DNA of 64,000 bases from Phycisphaerales bacterium Planc_01 (lineage in GTDB: Bacteria; Planctomycetota; Phycisphaerae; Sedimentisphaerales; Anaerobacaceae): positions 1-64,000 of the forward strand of contig LVBB01000128.1 in assembly GCA_001603075.1 (NCBI GenBank). The letters are read 5' to 3'. Shown here in pieces: positions 25,748 to 35,009 of the stretch. The notes beneath the pieces were generated by a model. The model was not told the origin of the DNA, did no database searches, and worked only from the letters and a program-made list of their open reading frames with translations. The stretch's first letter is position 1. Every line of letters starts with the position of its first letter. The translations under genes and the position numbers were made by a program.

Positions 25748-28700
25748 ATGACGGAACGGCATTTCTCGAGTAAGAGGCGTCACAACGCACTGTTTGCGGT
25801 TCTCCTTGGCCTCTGCATGCTGTGCAATGGACCCTTGTCGGCTTCCGGCCAAGGCGTCCCGTCCGGGGGAACCGATCATCGGTTCATTTCCCTGACCCAC
25901 ATCTCTCCCGATCGCGCCAGGGAGTTCCTCTCGAGACTCAACCTGGCGACCGCCTCCCGCATGCCGGGGACCGATGCCCTGCTGGTGACGGCTGGGCCGG
26001 AGGACCTTCAGAAGGCGGTGGCCCTTCTGGGGCTTGTCGATGCCCCAGGCGACTTCGAGGTGCGACAGATCGGGCCGATGTCCAGCGACCGGGGTCTGCC
26101 GTCCAACGAGCGAATTGCCGCCGCCGTAGGCAGCATCTGCATCGGAAGCTTTACCCATCCTCCGCTTCAGACGGGTATGGCCAAGGCCATCGTCGATGTA
26201 CACAACGGTTCGATCTGGGCCATTGCGCCAATCTTCCAACTCCAGGACATCGTCCTTGCCGTCGAGCTGGGACCGCAGGTGCTGGAACAGCGAAAGGCCT
26301 CGTCCGGCCAGGGCGTCGCGGGCGTCGTTCCGACGACAGCCGGCGAACCGAATCTTGCCGCACAGGGTCCGAGAACATCATCGCCGGCCTGGTCCGGGGT
26401 CTCGGCCAATCAGGCCGATTCAGAAAAGATCATCCTGCCCGACGACATGCAGCGCAAGCTCCTCGAGACGCGTCTGTGGGCCAGTGAACTGAGCGTTGAT
26501 CGCGCGGGAACGTCCAACATCGGGCTGCTGCCCGCTCGTCTGCTCGAAGCCGAGCGCCACCCTCTGGCTCTGGACCTGGCGTTGGGACAGGCCGACGTCA
26601 ATTCGGCCTCGGTGCCGCTTGCGGATTCAGCCGCCGGTGTCGCCCAGGGGCCCGGAAGAGAGTCTTTGCTGCGGCCCGGGCAGATCGTGCCGGCCCAAGT
26701 CAGTTCGGCCGGTCGCGCCGGTGTGCCGCAGCCGTCGAGCCAGACGTCGCCGTCCGCCCCCGCCGCAAGCGGATATGAATGGGCGGCCTTGTCGGAGGAC
26801 GACCGCATCGTCGATTTGAACCTGCCCGAGAGGCTCCCGGTGATCCAGTTATTGGACCTCGTCGCCAAGTACATGAATCTGGATTACATCTACGACCCCG
26901 CCAAGATCACGGGGGAAGTGACACTCAAGTTAAATGGCGACCTGCGTGGGTCGATGAAGGTGAAGGATCTGTATCTTCTTCTGGAGTCCGTGCTGAAGTT
27001 TCAGAATCTCGTCATGACGCGACACAAAGGCAATATCGTCACGATCGTCCCGGTCACCGAGGCGCTCGACGTCGACCCCGGGCTTGTGGGTCCCGGTGGG
27101 CGGGCGGTGGAGGCCGGCGACGTGGTCGTCACGCGCGTGTTCCAGCTCCAGTACATCGACACGACCAGCGCCCAGAATCTCCTGGACAGCATGCGGCTGT
27201 CTATCGGTGTGACGCCCATTCCGGAGAGCGGGACGATGATCGTTACGGCCTATGCCCATCGGATGGCGCGGATCGAGCAGTTGCTGAGCATGGTGGATCG
27301 GCCGGGCGAGCCACGCCGATTCCGCTTCCGTCAGCTCCGGTACACCATGGCGATGAGCCTGGCGGAGAAGGTCAAGGCCCTGGCCGAACAGCTTGAAAGC
27401 GTTTCGGTGACGGTGGGCACCGATCAGACGGGCGCCACGCCGCCGAAGCTCGCGGGTGAATCCGAGGTGGCCTATCGTCAGAGGTTGACTCGTCTGCGGG
27501 CCCAGCAGGCGGCCCAGGCGACGGCGGCGGCCCGAGCGGCCGGCGGCGCGACGCCGACGGAGACGACGGCCAAGCCCGGCGTGTATCTGGACGCCGACGA
27601 ACGAACCAATCGCATTCTCATGATCGGTGTCAAGGATCAGTTGGACCTCGTCGAGGACCTGATTGATTCACTGGATGTCGAGCAGCAGGACCTGCGTTCG
27701 ATGAAGCTCTATCGGATTCGACACGTTGACGCCGAAGAGGTTCGCAGCAAGCTGCGGGAACTGGGGATCATCACGACACTGCCGGAGACGGGCACCGCCG
27801 GTCGCCTCACGGGCCAGCCGCGCGCGACCGGGCAGCAAACCGCTGCACAGCAGGCGGCCGCCGCGGCTGCGGCAGCCAGAGCGGCGGCAGCCGTCAGCCC
27901 GACGGCGGCAGGCATGACGCCGGAAGTGGACGAGAAGGGACCGGTCGGCGAGCCCCAGGTCGTGGTGGTCGAAGCCACCAACTCGCTGCTCGTCAATGCC
28001 ACCGCCGAACAGCATGCCCGGATCGAGACCATCATCAGCTTCGTGGACAGTGAGACGCACGAGGACGAAATCCCGTATCGGATCTATCCCCTCGAGAACT
28101 CCTCGCCCGGCCACCTGGCCGAGGTGTTCCAGAGTCTGATCCAGGAGACGACGGAGTATCAGGACCCCGAAGGCAAGATCCAGACGAGCGTCACCAAACG
28201 GCGCGAGCAGGAGATCACCATCGTTCCCGATCCCAATACGTACTCGCTGATCGTGTACGCCAGCAAGAAGAACCAGGAGTGGATCTCGAATCTGGTCAAG
28301 CAACTGGACAAGCGTCGACCGCAGGTCCTGATCGACGTGACCCTGGTGGAGATCACCAAGACCGATGCGTTCAACTACGATCTCAACGTGATTCACAGCA
28401 TTCCCGACCTGGCGTACACGTCGGGCCTGACCGGGGGGATTGCCGAGGGCGTCACGTCGGGAACGATTCTGGACCGACTGGCGCAGAGCGACCGCAGTCA
28501 GTTCGCCGATTTCCAGTGGACCGGCGACAACTTCCGGGCGTTCTACGGCGACAAGCACATCAACGCCTTGCTGACGGCCATGCAGTCCAAGAACTACGGG
28601 CGCGTGCTCGCCAAGCCGAAAATCCTGGTCAACGACAACGAGCCGGGTGAAATCAAGACGACCGACACAACCTACGTCGAGAAGACCTCGTCGATCCCCG

Positions 28701-29254
28701 TCAGTTCGGGCGGCGCGGGCACCGACACCACGCTGATTCAGACGGCCACCGATTACACGCCGTATGAGGCCGGCATCACGCTGAACATCACGCCGCACAT
28801 CAGCGAGGGGGACCTGTTGCGTCTCAACATCAAGCTCGTCCGCTCCGATTTCACGAGTGAAGACCCGAAGAAGCCGCCGAACACGACGGCCAGCGAACTC
28901 AATACCGCCGTGACCGTACCGGATGGAAGCACGATCATCCTCGGTGGATTGCTCAAGCTCAATCAGAACAAGGGAGGCAAGAAGGTCCCGATCCTGGGCG
29001 ATATCCCGCTGGTCGGCGGCCTGTTCCGAGGCGTGAGCAATTCCGACCGGGAGAGCAAGCTGTACATCTTCGTCAAGGCCGAAGTGATTCGACCCGATCT
29101 GGCCAACGGCCGCGCCATGCAGGAACTGGAGCGGCTCAGCGAGCGGAACCGGCTGGCCTTCGAGCAGCATGAGAAGGAGTTTCAGAATTACCAGAACTGG
29201 CCCGGGATCAAGTCGAAACCGGTCCAGCCGGAACGAGTCCTCGAAGCCCAATAG
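25748..29254 (+). CDS. gspD: type II secretion system secretin
   Basis: A 1168-residue outer-membrane secretin, much longer than the usual 650-750. A signal peptide (LFAVLLGLCMLCNGPLSASG) is followed by about 320 residues of unassigned sequence. An N0-like domain begins near 352 (DRIVDLNLPERLPVIQLLDL), followed by repeated N1-type ring domains. These are separated by Ala/Gln-rich low-complexity segments near 580 and 700. The C-terminal secretin domain starts near 935 and contains LAKPKILVNDNEPGEIKTTD and VPDGSTIILGGLLKLNQNKG (about 1057). The channel passes folded substrates across the outer membrane. First of the tightly spaced gspD to gspM series. Confidence 0.93.
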   Translation: MTERHFSSKRRHNALFAVLLGLCMLCNGPLSASGQGVPSGGTDHRFISLTHISPDRAREFLSRLNLATASRMPGTDALLVTAGPEDLQKAVALLGLVDAPGDFEVRQIGPMSSDRGLPSNERIAAAVGSICIGSFTHPPLQTGMAKAIVDVHNGSIWAIAPIFQLQDIVLAVELGPQVLEQRKASSGQGVAGVVPTTAGEPNLAAQGPRTSSPAWSGVSANQADSEKIILPDDMQRKLLETRLWASELSVDRAGTSNIGLLPARLLEAERHPLALDLALGQADVNSASVPLADSAAGVAQGPGRESLLRPGQIVPAQVSSAGRAGVPQPSSQTSPSAPAASGYEWAALSEDDRIVDLNLPERLPVIQLLDLVAKYMNLDYIYDPAKITGEVTLKLNGDLRGSMKVKDLYLLLESVLKFQNLVMTRHKGNIVTIVPVTEALDVDPGLVGPGGRAVEAGDVVVTRVFQLQYIDTTSAQNLLDSMRLSIGVTPIPESGTMIVTAYAHRMARIEQLLSMVDRPGEPRRFRFRQLRYTMAMSLAEKVKALAEQLESVSVTVGTDQTGATPPKLAGESEVAYRQRLTRLRAQQAAQATAAARAAGGATPTETTAKPGVYLDADERTNRILMIGVKDQLDLVEDLIDSLDVEQQDLRSMKLYRIRHVDAEEVRSKLRELGIITTLPETGTAGRLTGQPRATGQQTAAQQAAAAAAAARAAAAVSPTAAGMTPEVDEKGPVGEPQVVVVEATNSLLVNATAEQHARIETIISFVDSETHEDEIPYRIYPLENSSPGHLAEVFQSLIQETTEYQDPEGKIQTSVTKRREQEITIVPDPNTYSLIVYASKKNQEWISNLVKQLDKRRPQVLIDVTLVEITKTDAFNYDLNVIHSIPDLAYTSGLTGGIAEGVTSGTILDRLAQSDRSQFADFQWTGDNFRAFYGDKHINALLTAMQSKNYGRVLAKPKILVNDNEPGEIKTTDTTYVEKTSSIPVSSGGAGTDTTLIQTATDYTPYEAGITLNITPHISEGDLLRLNIKLVRSDFTSEDPKKPPNTTASELNTAVTVPDGSTIILGGLLKLNQNKGGKKVPILGDIPLVGGLFRGVSNSDRESKLYIFVKAEVIRPDLANGRAMQELERLSERNRLAFEQHEKEFQNYQNWPGIKSKPVQPERVLEAQ

Positions 29255-29287
29255 ACAGGAAGACCGGATACGCAGGCAGCCAAGTCT

Positions 29288-30994
29288 ATGAAGAACTTGT
29301 TGATACAGACAGCGCAACGGACGGGACTGGTCAAGGTCGAACAACTGACCAGCTTCCTGGACCAGAACGCCGGGCAGGGACGCCTCGACGAGGTGCTGCT
29401 CAGTTGCCCGTACTTTACCGAAGACGTGGTGCTCAAGCTGTTTGCCGAGTCCCTGGGCTGGGAGTATTTGCCGGAGATCTCGGAGAAGTCCGTTCCTCGC
29501 GAATTCATCGAATCCGTTCCACCGATGTATGCCCAGCACCATTTCCTGATCGGCATCAAGTCGGAGGACAGCAACGGCGAGCTGACCGTCGTCCTGTCCC
29601 GCCCACTGGACGCCAACGTGCTGGACAACGTCTCGAAGATGACGGGGATGCCGGTCAAGCCGGCGGTGGCGACGCGGGCGGCCATCACGGCGGTGATCGA
29701 CGTCGCCTACGAGCAGCGCAACACGGTGATCGAAGAGGTCGCCGAAGAGCTGGACTCGCAGAACCTCGATCAACTCGTCGACGAGGTCTCGGCCTCCGAC
29801 GACCTGCTCGACGTGGTCAACCGCCCGCCGGTGATCCGGCTGGTCAACGACATTCTGTTCCGCGCCCTTCAGTTGCGGGCCAGCGATATTCACGTGCACC
29901 CGTACGAGACCAAGATCCAGATTCGCTATCGGATCGACGGCATCCTGTATGACGTGCTGACGCTGAACCGCAACGTACTGCCGTTGATTACCTCTCGCAT
30001 CAAGGTCATGGCGGGGATGGACATCGCCGAGCGCCGGATGCCGCAGGACGGCCGGTCCAGCGTGCGGCTCGGGCAGCGCGAGGTGGACCTCCGCGTGAGC
30101 ACCGTCCCGACCAGTTTCGGCGAGCGCAGCGTGCTGCGTCTGCTCGACAAGAGCACGGGCGTGTTCGCCCTGGAGGAACTGGGGTTGTGGCCGGAGGACC
30201 TCAAGAAGCTCGATGCGCTGCTGCATCGCGCTCACGGCGTGATCTTCGTGACCGGCCCGACCGGCAGCGGCAAGAGCACAAGTCTCTATGCCTATCTGAA
30301 TCGAATCAACTCGGCCGAGAAGAATGTTCTGACGATCGAAGACCCCATCGAGTATCAGCTTGAAGGCATCAGCCAGATCCAGGTCGCCAGCAAGAAGGGC
30401 ATGACGTTCGCCACCTCGCTTCGGCACGTCCTGCGTCAGGACCCGGACGTGATCATGGTCGGCGAGGTCCGCGACATCGAGACGGCCCGCATGGCGATCC
30501 AGTCGTCGCTGACGGGCCATTTGGTCTTCAGCACGCTCCACACGAACGATTCGGCCGGCGCGGTGAGCCGTCTGCTGGACCTGGGTGTCGAGCCTTATCT
30601 GGTCAGTTCGTCGCTGATTGCGATCATCGCACAGCGGCTGGTGCGTCGCGTCTGTCCCGACTGCAAGCGGCCGATGACGCCGGCGCCCCACGAACTGAGA
30701 GACCTCGGGCTCGAATCGGTCGAAGAGCATAAGGATGCGAAGTTCTTCGTCGGCGAGGGCTGCTCGCGGTGTTTCCAGACGGGCTATCGCGGGCGAACGG
30801 GCATCTATGAGGTGATGCTCATCAGCGAGTCGATCCAGGAGATGATCTACCGGCAGGAAACGGCCGGACAGATCAAGAGGCTGGCCGTCCAGGCGGGCAT
30901 GCAGACGTTACGTATGGACGGGGCCCGCAAGGTCCTGGCCGGGATCACGACGGTCTCGGAGGTTCTGAGAGTGACCCAGGCCGACGTATCGTAG
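29288..30994 (+). CDS. gspE: type II secretion ATPase GspE
   Basis: A 568-residue cytoplasmic hexameric ATPase that powers pseudopilus assembly. It has an N-terminal MshEN-like domain (about 1-150), then FRALQLRASDIHVHPYE. Walker A is GPTGSGKST near 322. The Asp box follows in VLTIEDPIEYQLEG, Walker B in RQDPDVIMVGEVRD, and the His box in FSTLHTNDSAGAVSRLLDLG. A zinc-binding loop with CPDCKRP and CSRCF (about 456 and 495) is typical of GspE/PilB. It lies 33 bases after gspD. Confidence 0.95.
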   Translation: MKNLLIQTAQRTGLVKVEQLTSFLDQNAGQGRLDEVLLSCPYFTEDVVLKLFAESLGWEYLPEISEKSVPREFIESVPPMYAQHHFLIGIKSEDSNGELTVVLSRPLDANVLDNVSKMTGMPVKPAVATRAAITAVIDVAYEQRNTVIEEVAEELDSQNLDQLVDEVSASDDLLDVVNRPPVIRLVNDILFRALQLRASDIHVHPYETKIQIRYRIDGILYDVLTLNRNVLPLITSRIKVMAGMDIAERRMPQDGRSSVRLGQREVDLRVSTVPTSFGERSVLRLLDKSTGVFALEELGLWPEDLKKLDALLHRAHGVIFVTGPTGSGKSTSLYAYLNRINSAEKNVLTIEDPIEYQLEGISQIQVASKKGMTFATSLRHVLRQDPDVIMVGEVRDIETARMAIQSSLTGHLVFSTLHTNDSAGAVSRLLDLGVEPYLVSSSLIAIIAQRLVRRVCPDCKRPMTPAPHELRDLGLESVEEHKDAKFFVGEGCSRCFQTGYRGRTGIYEVMLISESIQEMIYRQETAGQIKRLAVQAGMQTLRMDGARKVLAGITTVSEVLRVTQADVS

Positions 30995-31075
30995 GGTCGG
31001 CCTTTGGGCCGGCCGGGCGTCGACGCGACGTGGACGGTTCAAGGATTTCACGAGTTTTGACGGTCAGAGTATCGT

Positions 31076-32293
31076 ATGCCGAGATATCAATACACGGCGA
31101 TCGCCGCAGGGGGCAAGAAGGTCAAAGGGACGATCACCGCCGAGAGTCCCTACGCCGCCCGCAAGCAACTGCGCATGCGCAGCGTTCACCCCTCGTCTGT
31201 TGCCGAGATCTCCTCGGCCGCTCAGGGCCAGCGACTCCTGCTCTCCTCGCTTCGCAAGGTCAGCAAGTCGCAGATCGTCGACTTCACCAAGCAACTGGCC
31301 ACACTGCTCAACTCGGGCATCAAACTGACGGAAGCCCTGTCGGTCCTGACGCTTCAGACTTCGGATCATCGGTTCAAGACGGCGCTGACCGAGATTCGCG
31401 ACCGCGTCGTGACCGGCGAGTCGTTCACCGACGCCCTGAGTGAGTATCGCGACTACTTCGATGTGATCTACGTCGCGATGGTGCGGGTCGGCGAGGTCAC
31501 CGGCACGCTGGGCGGCAGCCTTCGGACCATCGCCAATTTCATGGAGAAACGCCAGCGAGTCGAGGCGAAGGTCATCACCGCGATGATCTACCCGATCGTG
31601 CTGATCTGCTTCTGTCTTCTGGCCGTCCTGATCCTCACGACCCAGGTCATCCCGAAGATCGGCGCGCAGATCGAGCGGGCCGGACAGGAACTGCCCTGGA
31701 TCACGGCGCAACTGATGAATTTCAGCCACATCGTCATGAGCTGGTGGATTCTGGTCATCCTCGCCGGATTGGCGGCGATCGTCCTGGCCTTCCGCAAGAT
31801 CTTCAGCACGGAACGCGGCGCGTATCTGCGGGACAAGTTCCTCCTGTCTCTGCCGTTCTTCGGGCCCCTGATCAAGCAGCGCGTGGTGGCCCGTTTCGCC
31901 TCGACGCTTTCGACGCTGATCGGCTCGGGACTGGCGATGGCCGAGTCGCTTCGCGTGGTGGCCGAAACGACGGGCAACAGTCTGATGAAGCGGGCGATCC
32001 AGCACGCCCGAGAGCGCATCCTCGCCGGTGCGGATATCGCCGCGCCGTTGCGCGACAGCGGTGTGATCGATCCGGCCATCGCTCATATGGTGGCTGTCGG
32101 CGAGAAGAGCGGCGAGCTGGAGACGATGCTCAAGAGCATCAGCGAGAACCTCGAGTCCTCCACCGACGTAGTGATAGAGCGTCTCAGTGCCGCGGTGGAG
32201 CCGGTGATCATCATTTTCATGGCGGGTGTCGTCGGCGTGATCGCCTACGCCACCATCCTGCCGATCTTACGAATCTCCGTAGTGAACTTTTAG
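31076..32293 (+). CDS. gspF: type II secretion inner-membrane platform protein GspF
   Basis: A 405-residue integral membrane protein anchoring the assembly ATPase. It has two T2SSF domains of about 120 residues, each starting with FTKQLATLLNSGIKLTEAL-type sequence (the second is RFASTLSTLIGSGLAMAESL). Membrane helices lie near 165-195, 220-240 and at the C-terminus (VIIIFMAGVVGVIAYATILP). The N-terminus MPRYQYTAIAAGGKKVKGTI is characteristic. It lies 81 bases after gspE. Confidence 0.95.
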   Translation: MPRYQYTAIAAGGKKVKGTITAESPYAARKQLRMRSVHPSSVAEISSAAQGQRLLLSSLRKVSKSQIVDFTKQLATLLNSGIKLTEALSVLTLQTSDHRFKTALTEIRDRVVTGESFTDALSEYRDYFDVIYVAMVRVGEVTGTLGGSLRTIANFMEKRQRVEAKVITAMIYPIVLICFCLLAVLILTTQVIPKIGAQIERAGQELPWITAQLMNFSHIVMSWWILVILAGLAAIVLAFRKIFSTERGAYLRDKFLLSLPFFGPLIKQRVVARFASTLSTLIGSGLAMAESLRVVAETTGNSLMKRAIQHARERILAGADIAAPLRDSGVIDPAIAHMVAVGEKSGELETMLKSISENLESSTDVVIERLSAAVEPVIIIFMAGVVGVIAYATILPILRISVVNF

Positions 32294-32315
32294 TGTGTAC
32301 AGGAGTGGATGGATT

Positions 32316-32756
32316 ATGAAGGAGAGCAGAAAGCGACAAGTCCGAACCGGTTTTACGATGGTCGAGCTCATGGCCGTCCTGATCATTCTCGGACTGCTGG
32401 CGGGCGTCGTGGTCAAGAATTTCGTCGGGCAGACCGAGCGGGCGAAGGTCACGACCACCAAGGCCAGTCTGCGGCAGTTGGCCAGCGCCGTCAACCAGTT
32501 CTACATGGACACGAATCGCTATCCCACCGAGGATGAGGGACTGTACGCCCTGATCGAACCGCCGTCCGACGTTCAGAATTTCCAGCCCGGCGGCTACCTC
32601 GATACGACGGATGTTCCCACCGACGGCTGGGGCAACGAGTTCATCTACGAACTGTATCCCGAGAGCGGCAAGCCGTTCGTCATCAAGAGCCTCGGGGCCG
32701 ACGGTCAGGACGGCGGCGAGGGCTACAATGCGGACCTGCTCAGCACCGACCGCTAA
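32316..32756 (+). CDS. gspG: major pseudopilin GspG
   Basis: A 146-residue prepilin. The class III signal has Gly12 before Phe13, with Glu17 at mature position 5 (GFTMVELMAVLIILGLLAGV). The globular part has the GspG hallmarks RYPTEDEGLYALIEPP, GWGNEFIYELYPESG and the C-terminal SLGADGQDGGEGYNADL loop that binds calcium. It forms the main shaft of the pseudopilus after processing by a prepilin peptidase not present in this window. The ATG at 32316 follows AGGAG. Confidence 0.95.
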   Translation: MKESRKRQVRTGFTMVELMAVLIILGLLAGVVVKNFVGQTERAKVTTTKASLRQLASAVNQFYMDTNRYPTEDEGLYALIEPPSDVQNFQPGGYLDTTDVPTDGWGNEFIYELYPESGKPFVIKSLGADGQDGGEGYNADLLSTDR

Positions 32757-33288
32757 TCGGATCGGCGGCTTCACGCTGATCGAGCTGATCGTCGTCCTGT
32801 CCATGCTGGCGCTGTTCGTACTGATGGCTCAGGTGAACCTGTTCGGCATGCTGCGCCGCAGCACGTTCAAGGCGCAAGTGCAGGGTTTCGTTTCGGCCAT
32901 GCAGATGGCGGCCTCGACCGCCGCCGAGACGGGGCGTCGCTACGAGGTGATCGTGGATGTCACCGAGCAGACCTACCTGCTTCGCCGGATCAGCTCGTCG
33001 AATCTGGCCGAGGTGCTCGATGAAGAGATCGTGGTCGACGGGCACTTCGGCGACAGTTGCCGCGTTTCGTACGTCGAATTCGACGACGGCACCTATGCCA
33101 ACGAGGGTCGTGCCAAGTTTCGCGCAGGGCATTCCGGCTGGCAATACGGGGGCAAGGTCGTCTTTCTCGATGAGAGCGAGCAGGTCCATACCGTCGCGGT
33201 CGGGAGGCTGACCCCGATCGTGCAAGTGCTTCCGGGCAACCCGGAACTGATGCGTCCCAAAGCCAAGGAGCAAGTGTCGTCGTTTTGA
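32728..33288 (+). CDS. gspH: minor pseudopilin GspH
   Basis: A 186-residue prepilin overlapping the gspG 3' end by 29 bases in another frame. The processing site is GGFTLIELIVVLSMLALFVL, with Glu at mature position 5. The remainder is beta-rich (RRYEVIVDVTEQTYLLRRIS), as in GspH/FimT proteins. The ATG lies after GAGGG within gspG. Assigned GspH from order and the FTLIE motif; no sequence alignment was made. Confidence 0.8.
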   Translation: MRTCSAPTANRIGGFTLIELIVVLSMLALFVLMAQVNLFGMLRRSTFKAQVQGFVSAMQMAASTAAETGRRYEVIVDVTEQTYLLRRISSSNLAEVLDEEIVVDGHFGDSCRVSYVEFDDGTYANEGRAKFRAGHSGWQYGGKVVFLDESEQVHTVAVGRLTPIVQVLPGNPELMRPKAKEQVSSF

Positions 33289-33322
33289 TTTCGGGGCTTC
33301 TTTGCAGCCCCGGCACCTGGAT

Positions 33323-34162
33323 ATGAACGCAAACCGGTCCAATTCGTTGAGCACAACGTGTGGAATGGCGCGATCCCTCCGCACGGGTGCGTTTACGCTT
33401 CTGGAGGTCATCACGTCTCTGGCCATCCTGGCTTTGGCCAGTTCGAGCGTGCTGCTCGTGATCCAGCGCTGCGTGGCCACGGCCGCCAACTCCGCCTTCC
33501 AGACGGTGGCGTTCGAGATGGCCCGTGAGAACATGGAGAAGCTCCTGGCCTCAGAGACCCTCAGCGAGCAGGTGGAATACGGCACGAGCGAGCGATATCC
33601 CAATATCACCTGGCGCACGGTAGTAGAGGCGTTTTCTGAGCCGGTGGCCGGACAGATGTGGCTTCGCGCCGTCTGCTCGGCCGAGTACACCGATGCAACC
33701 GGCCAGACCCAGACGGTCCAACTGGTTCACTGGATTACGACGCTGACCGATCAGCAGGCCGAAGAACTCCTCGATGATGAGGACCTCGAAACACTCGCCG
33801 CCGAGCAGCTTCTCGACACGGTCGAAGGGGCCGCCCGCTATGCCGGGGTCGATGCCGATACGATCGGTCAATGGGTCGAAAACGGCCTTCTCACGACCGC
33901 CGATGGCGCGTTCATCAAGCACAATCTGGACATCTATGTGCGTAGCCATGGGGACCCGACCGACGAGGAGAAAGCTCTCCAGGTCGAATCGATTGCGGCC
34001 TTGGCGCTGATGCGCCAGGAGACGGCGGGCCGGAGCGGCCGCGAAACCGACACCTCGACACCCAGCAGCGGTGTGGACCCGGCCACCGGATTACGCTATG
34101 ACGAGCTCGAGAAGATGGAGGTCCCTGAAGTCATGGAGTTGCTCAGGAGCCGGCGGAACTGA
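33323..34162 (+). CDS. gspI: minor pseudopilin GspI-like, with long C-terminal extension
   Basis: A 279-residue prepilin, about twice the usual GspI length. The N-terminal signal reads GAFTLLEVITSLAILALASS. Glu would be at mature position 5 only if processing follows Ala23 rather than Gly22, a deviation from the usual Gly at -1. The pseudopilin core ends near 140. The extension holds an acidic segment and then ARYAGVDADTIGQWVENGLL (about 170-190), which resembles a MerR/excisionase helix-turn-helix. The start is uncertain: an ATG at 33365 is also possible. The position between gspH and gspJ supports GspI. Confidence 0.72.
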   Translation: MNANRSNSLSTTCGMARSLRTGAFTLLEVITSLAILALASSSVLLVIQRCVATAANSAFQTVAFEMARENMEKLLASETLSEQVEYGTSERYPNITWRTVVEAFSEPVAGQMWLRAVCSAEYTDATGQTQTVQLVHWITTLTDQQAEELLDDEDLETLAAEQLLDTVEGAARYAGVDADTIGQWVENGLLTTADGAFIKHNLDIYVRSHGDPTDEEKALQVESIAALALMRQETAGRSGRETDTSTPSSGVDPATGLRYDELEKMEVPEVMELLRSRRN

Positions 34163-34199
34163 TCCCGAAGAACAATTGCATTGGGTTGGCGAATTCGCC

Positions 34200-35009
34200 A
34201 TGAAGACGGCATACGGACAATCGAGATACGGCCGGGGCTACTCTCTGGGAGAGATGCTCGCCGCACTGGTCATCGGGGCGATGGTGCTCACCGCCATTCT
34301 CGGGGTCTACGGCCAGGCCAACCGGGCCGCCGAAGCCGTCCTGGACCGGATCGAATCGCCCTCTCTGGCGACCGAGATCCTGCAGCGGATCGCCGAGGAC
34401 CTGGACCGGACCCTGGGCGCCGATGAAAACGTTGCGGTACAGATCCGAAACGGGTTCGACAACGGATTCGTTACCGCCGAGTTGATCGTCCGCCGCACAC
34501 TGAAAGACGCCGAGAACAAGGAGCAGACGCTCGAAGAAATCATCTGGCGGGCCGGCTACGACTACGACAGCGCCGTGCCCGGCATGGTGATCTACCGCAG
34601 TCGCACGGGAGTGGGGCTCGAGGACAAACTCCTCGACGCGCAGCGGGCAGACTGGGAGAGCAACTACACGTTCGTGCCGCTTTGCCGGGGCGTGACGTAT
34701 TTCCGGATCGAAGTGCCCCGAGGAGACGGCGCCGTGGACCGATGGCCGGGCCCGTCGGCGCCGCCTGGAGTCCGCGTGATCCTGTCGTTCGCCAAGCCGT
34801 ACGAAACCGTACGTGGCACGCTGGATGTGTTCGATGAGCAGAAGATCAGCCGGACCATCGCGGTCGACCGGGTTCGGGCGATCCGATTCGCCGCCGAGGG
34901 TTCGCAAACCAAGGCGACAGACGCCAACAACGCCGGTACGCAAGTCGAAGGTGGTTCTGGAGGCGGACGAGTCGATGTGCAGCCGATTCTGCCGACAAGA
35001 CGGAGATAG
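34200..35009 (+). CDS. gspJ: minor pseudopilin GspJ-like
   Basis: A 269-residue prepilin with processing site RGYSLGEMLAALVIGAMVL. Gly13 precedes Tyr14, and Glu18 is at mature position 5. The globular part is longer than usual for GspJ and ends in a low-complexity Gly/Arg tail. GspJ joins GspI and GspK at the pseudopilus tip in characterised systems. The ATG at 34200 lacks a strong ribosome site. It is followed immediately, with a 35-base overlap, by the gspK gene. Confidence 0.75.
   Translation: MKTAYGQSRYGRGYSLGEMLAALVIGAMVLTAILGVYGQANRAAEAVLDRIESPSLATEILQRIAEDLDRTLGADENVAVQIRNGFDNGFVTAELIVRRTLKDAENKEQTLEEIIWRAGYDYDSAVPGMVIYRSRTGVGLEDKLLDAQRADWESNYTFVPLCRGVTYFRIEVPRGDGAVDRWPGPSAPPGVRVILSFAKPYETVRGTLDVFDEQKISRTIAVDRVRAIRFAAEGSQTKATDANNAGTQVEGGSGGGRVDVQPILPTRRR

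Noticed and set aside
25554-25751. 65-codon frame overlapping the gspD start by ATGA
   Set aside because: Coupling geometry is attractive, but the predicted product has no protein-like pattern and no good ribosome binding site; recorded only in the gap note.
27668-30730. A roughly 1000-codon antisense frame across gspD and gspE
   Set aside because: Same shadow effect; both plus-strand genes carry diagnostic secretin and ATPase motifs.
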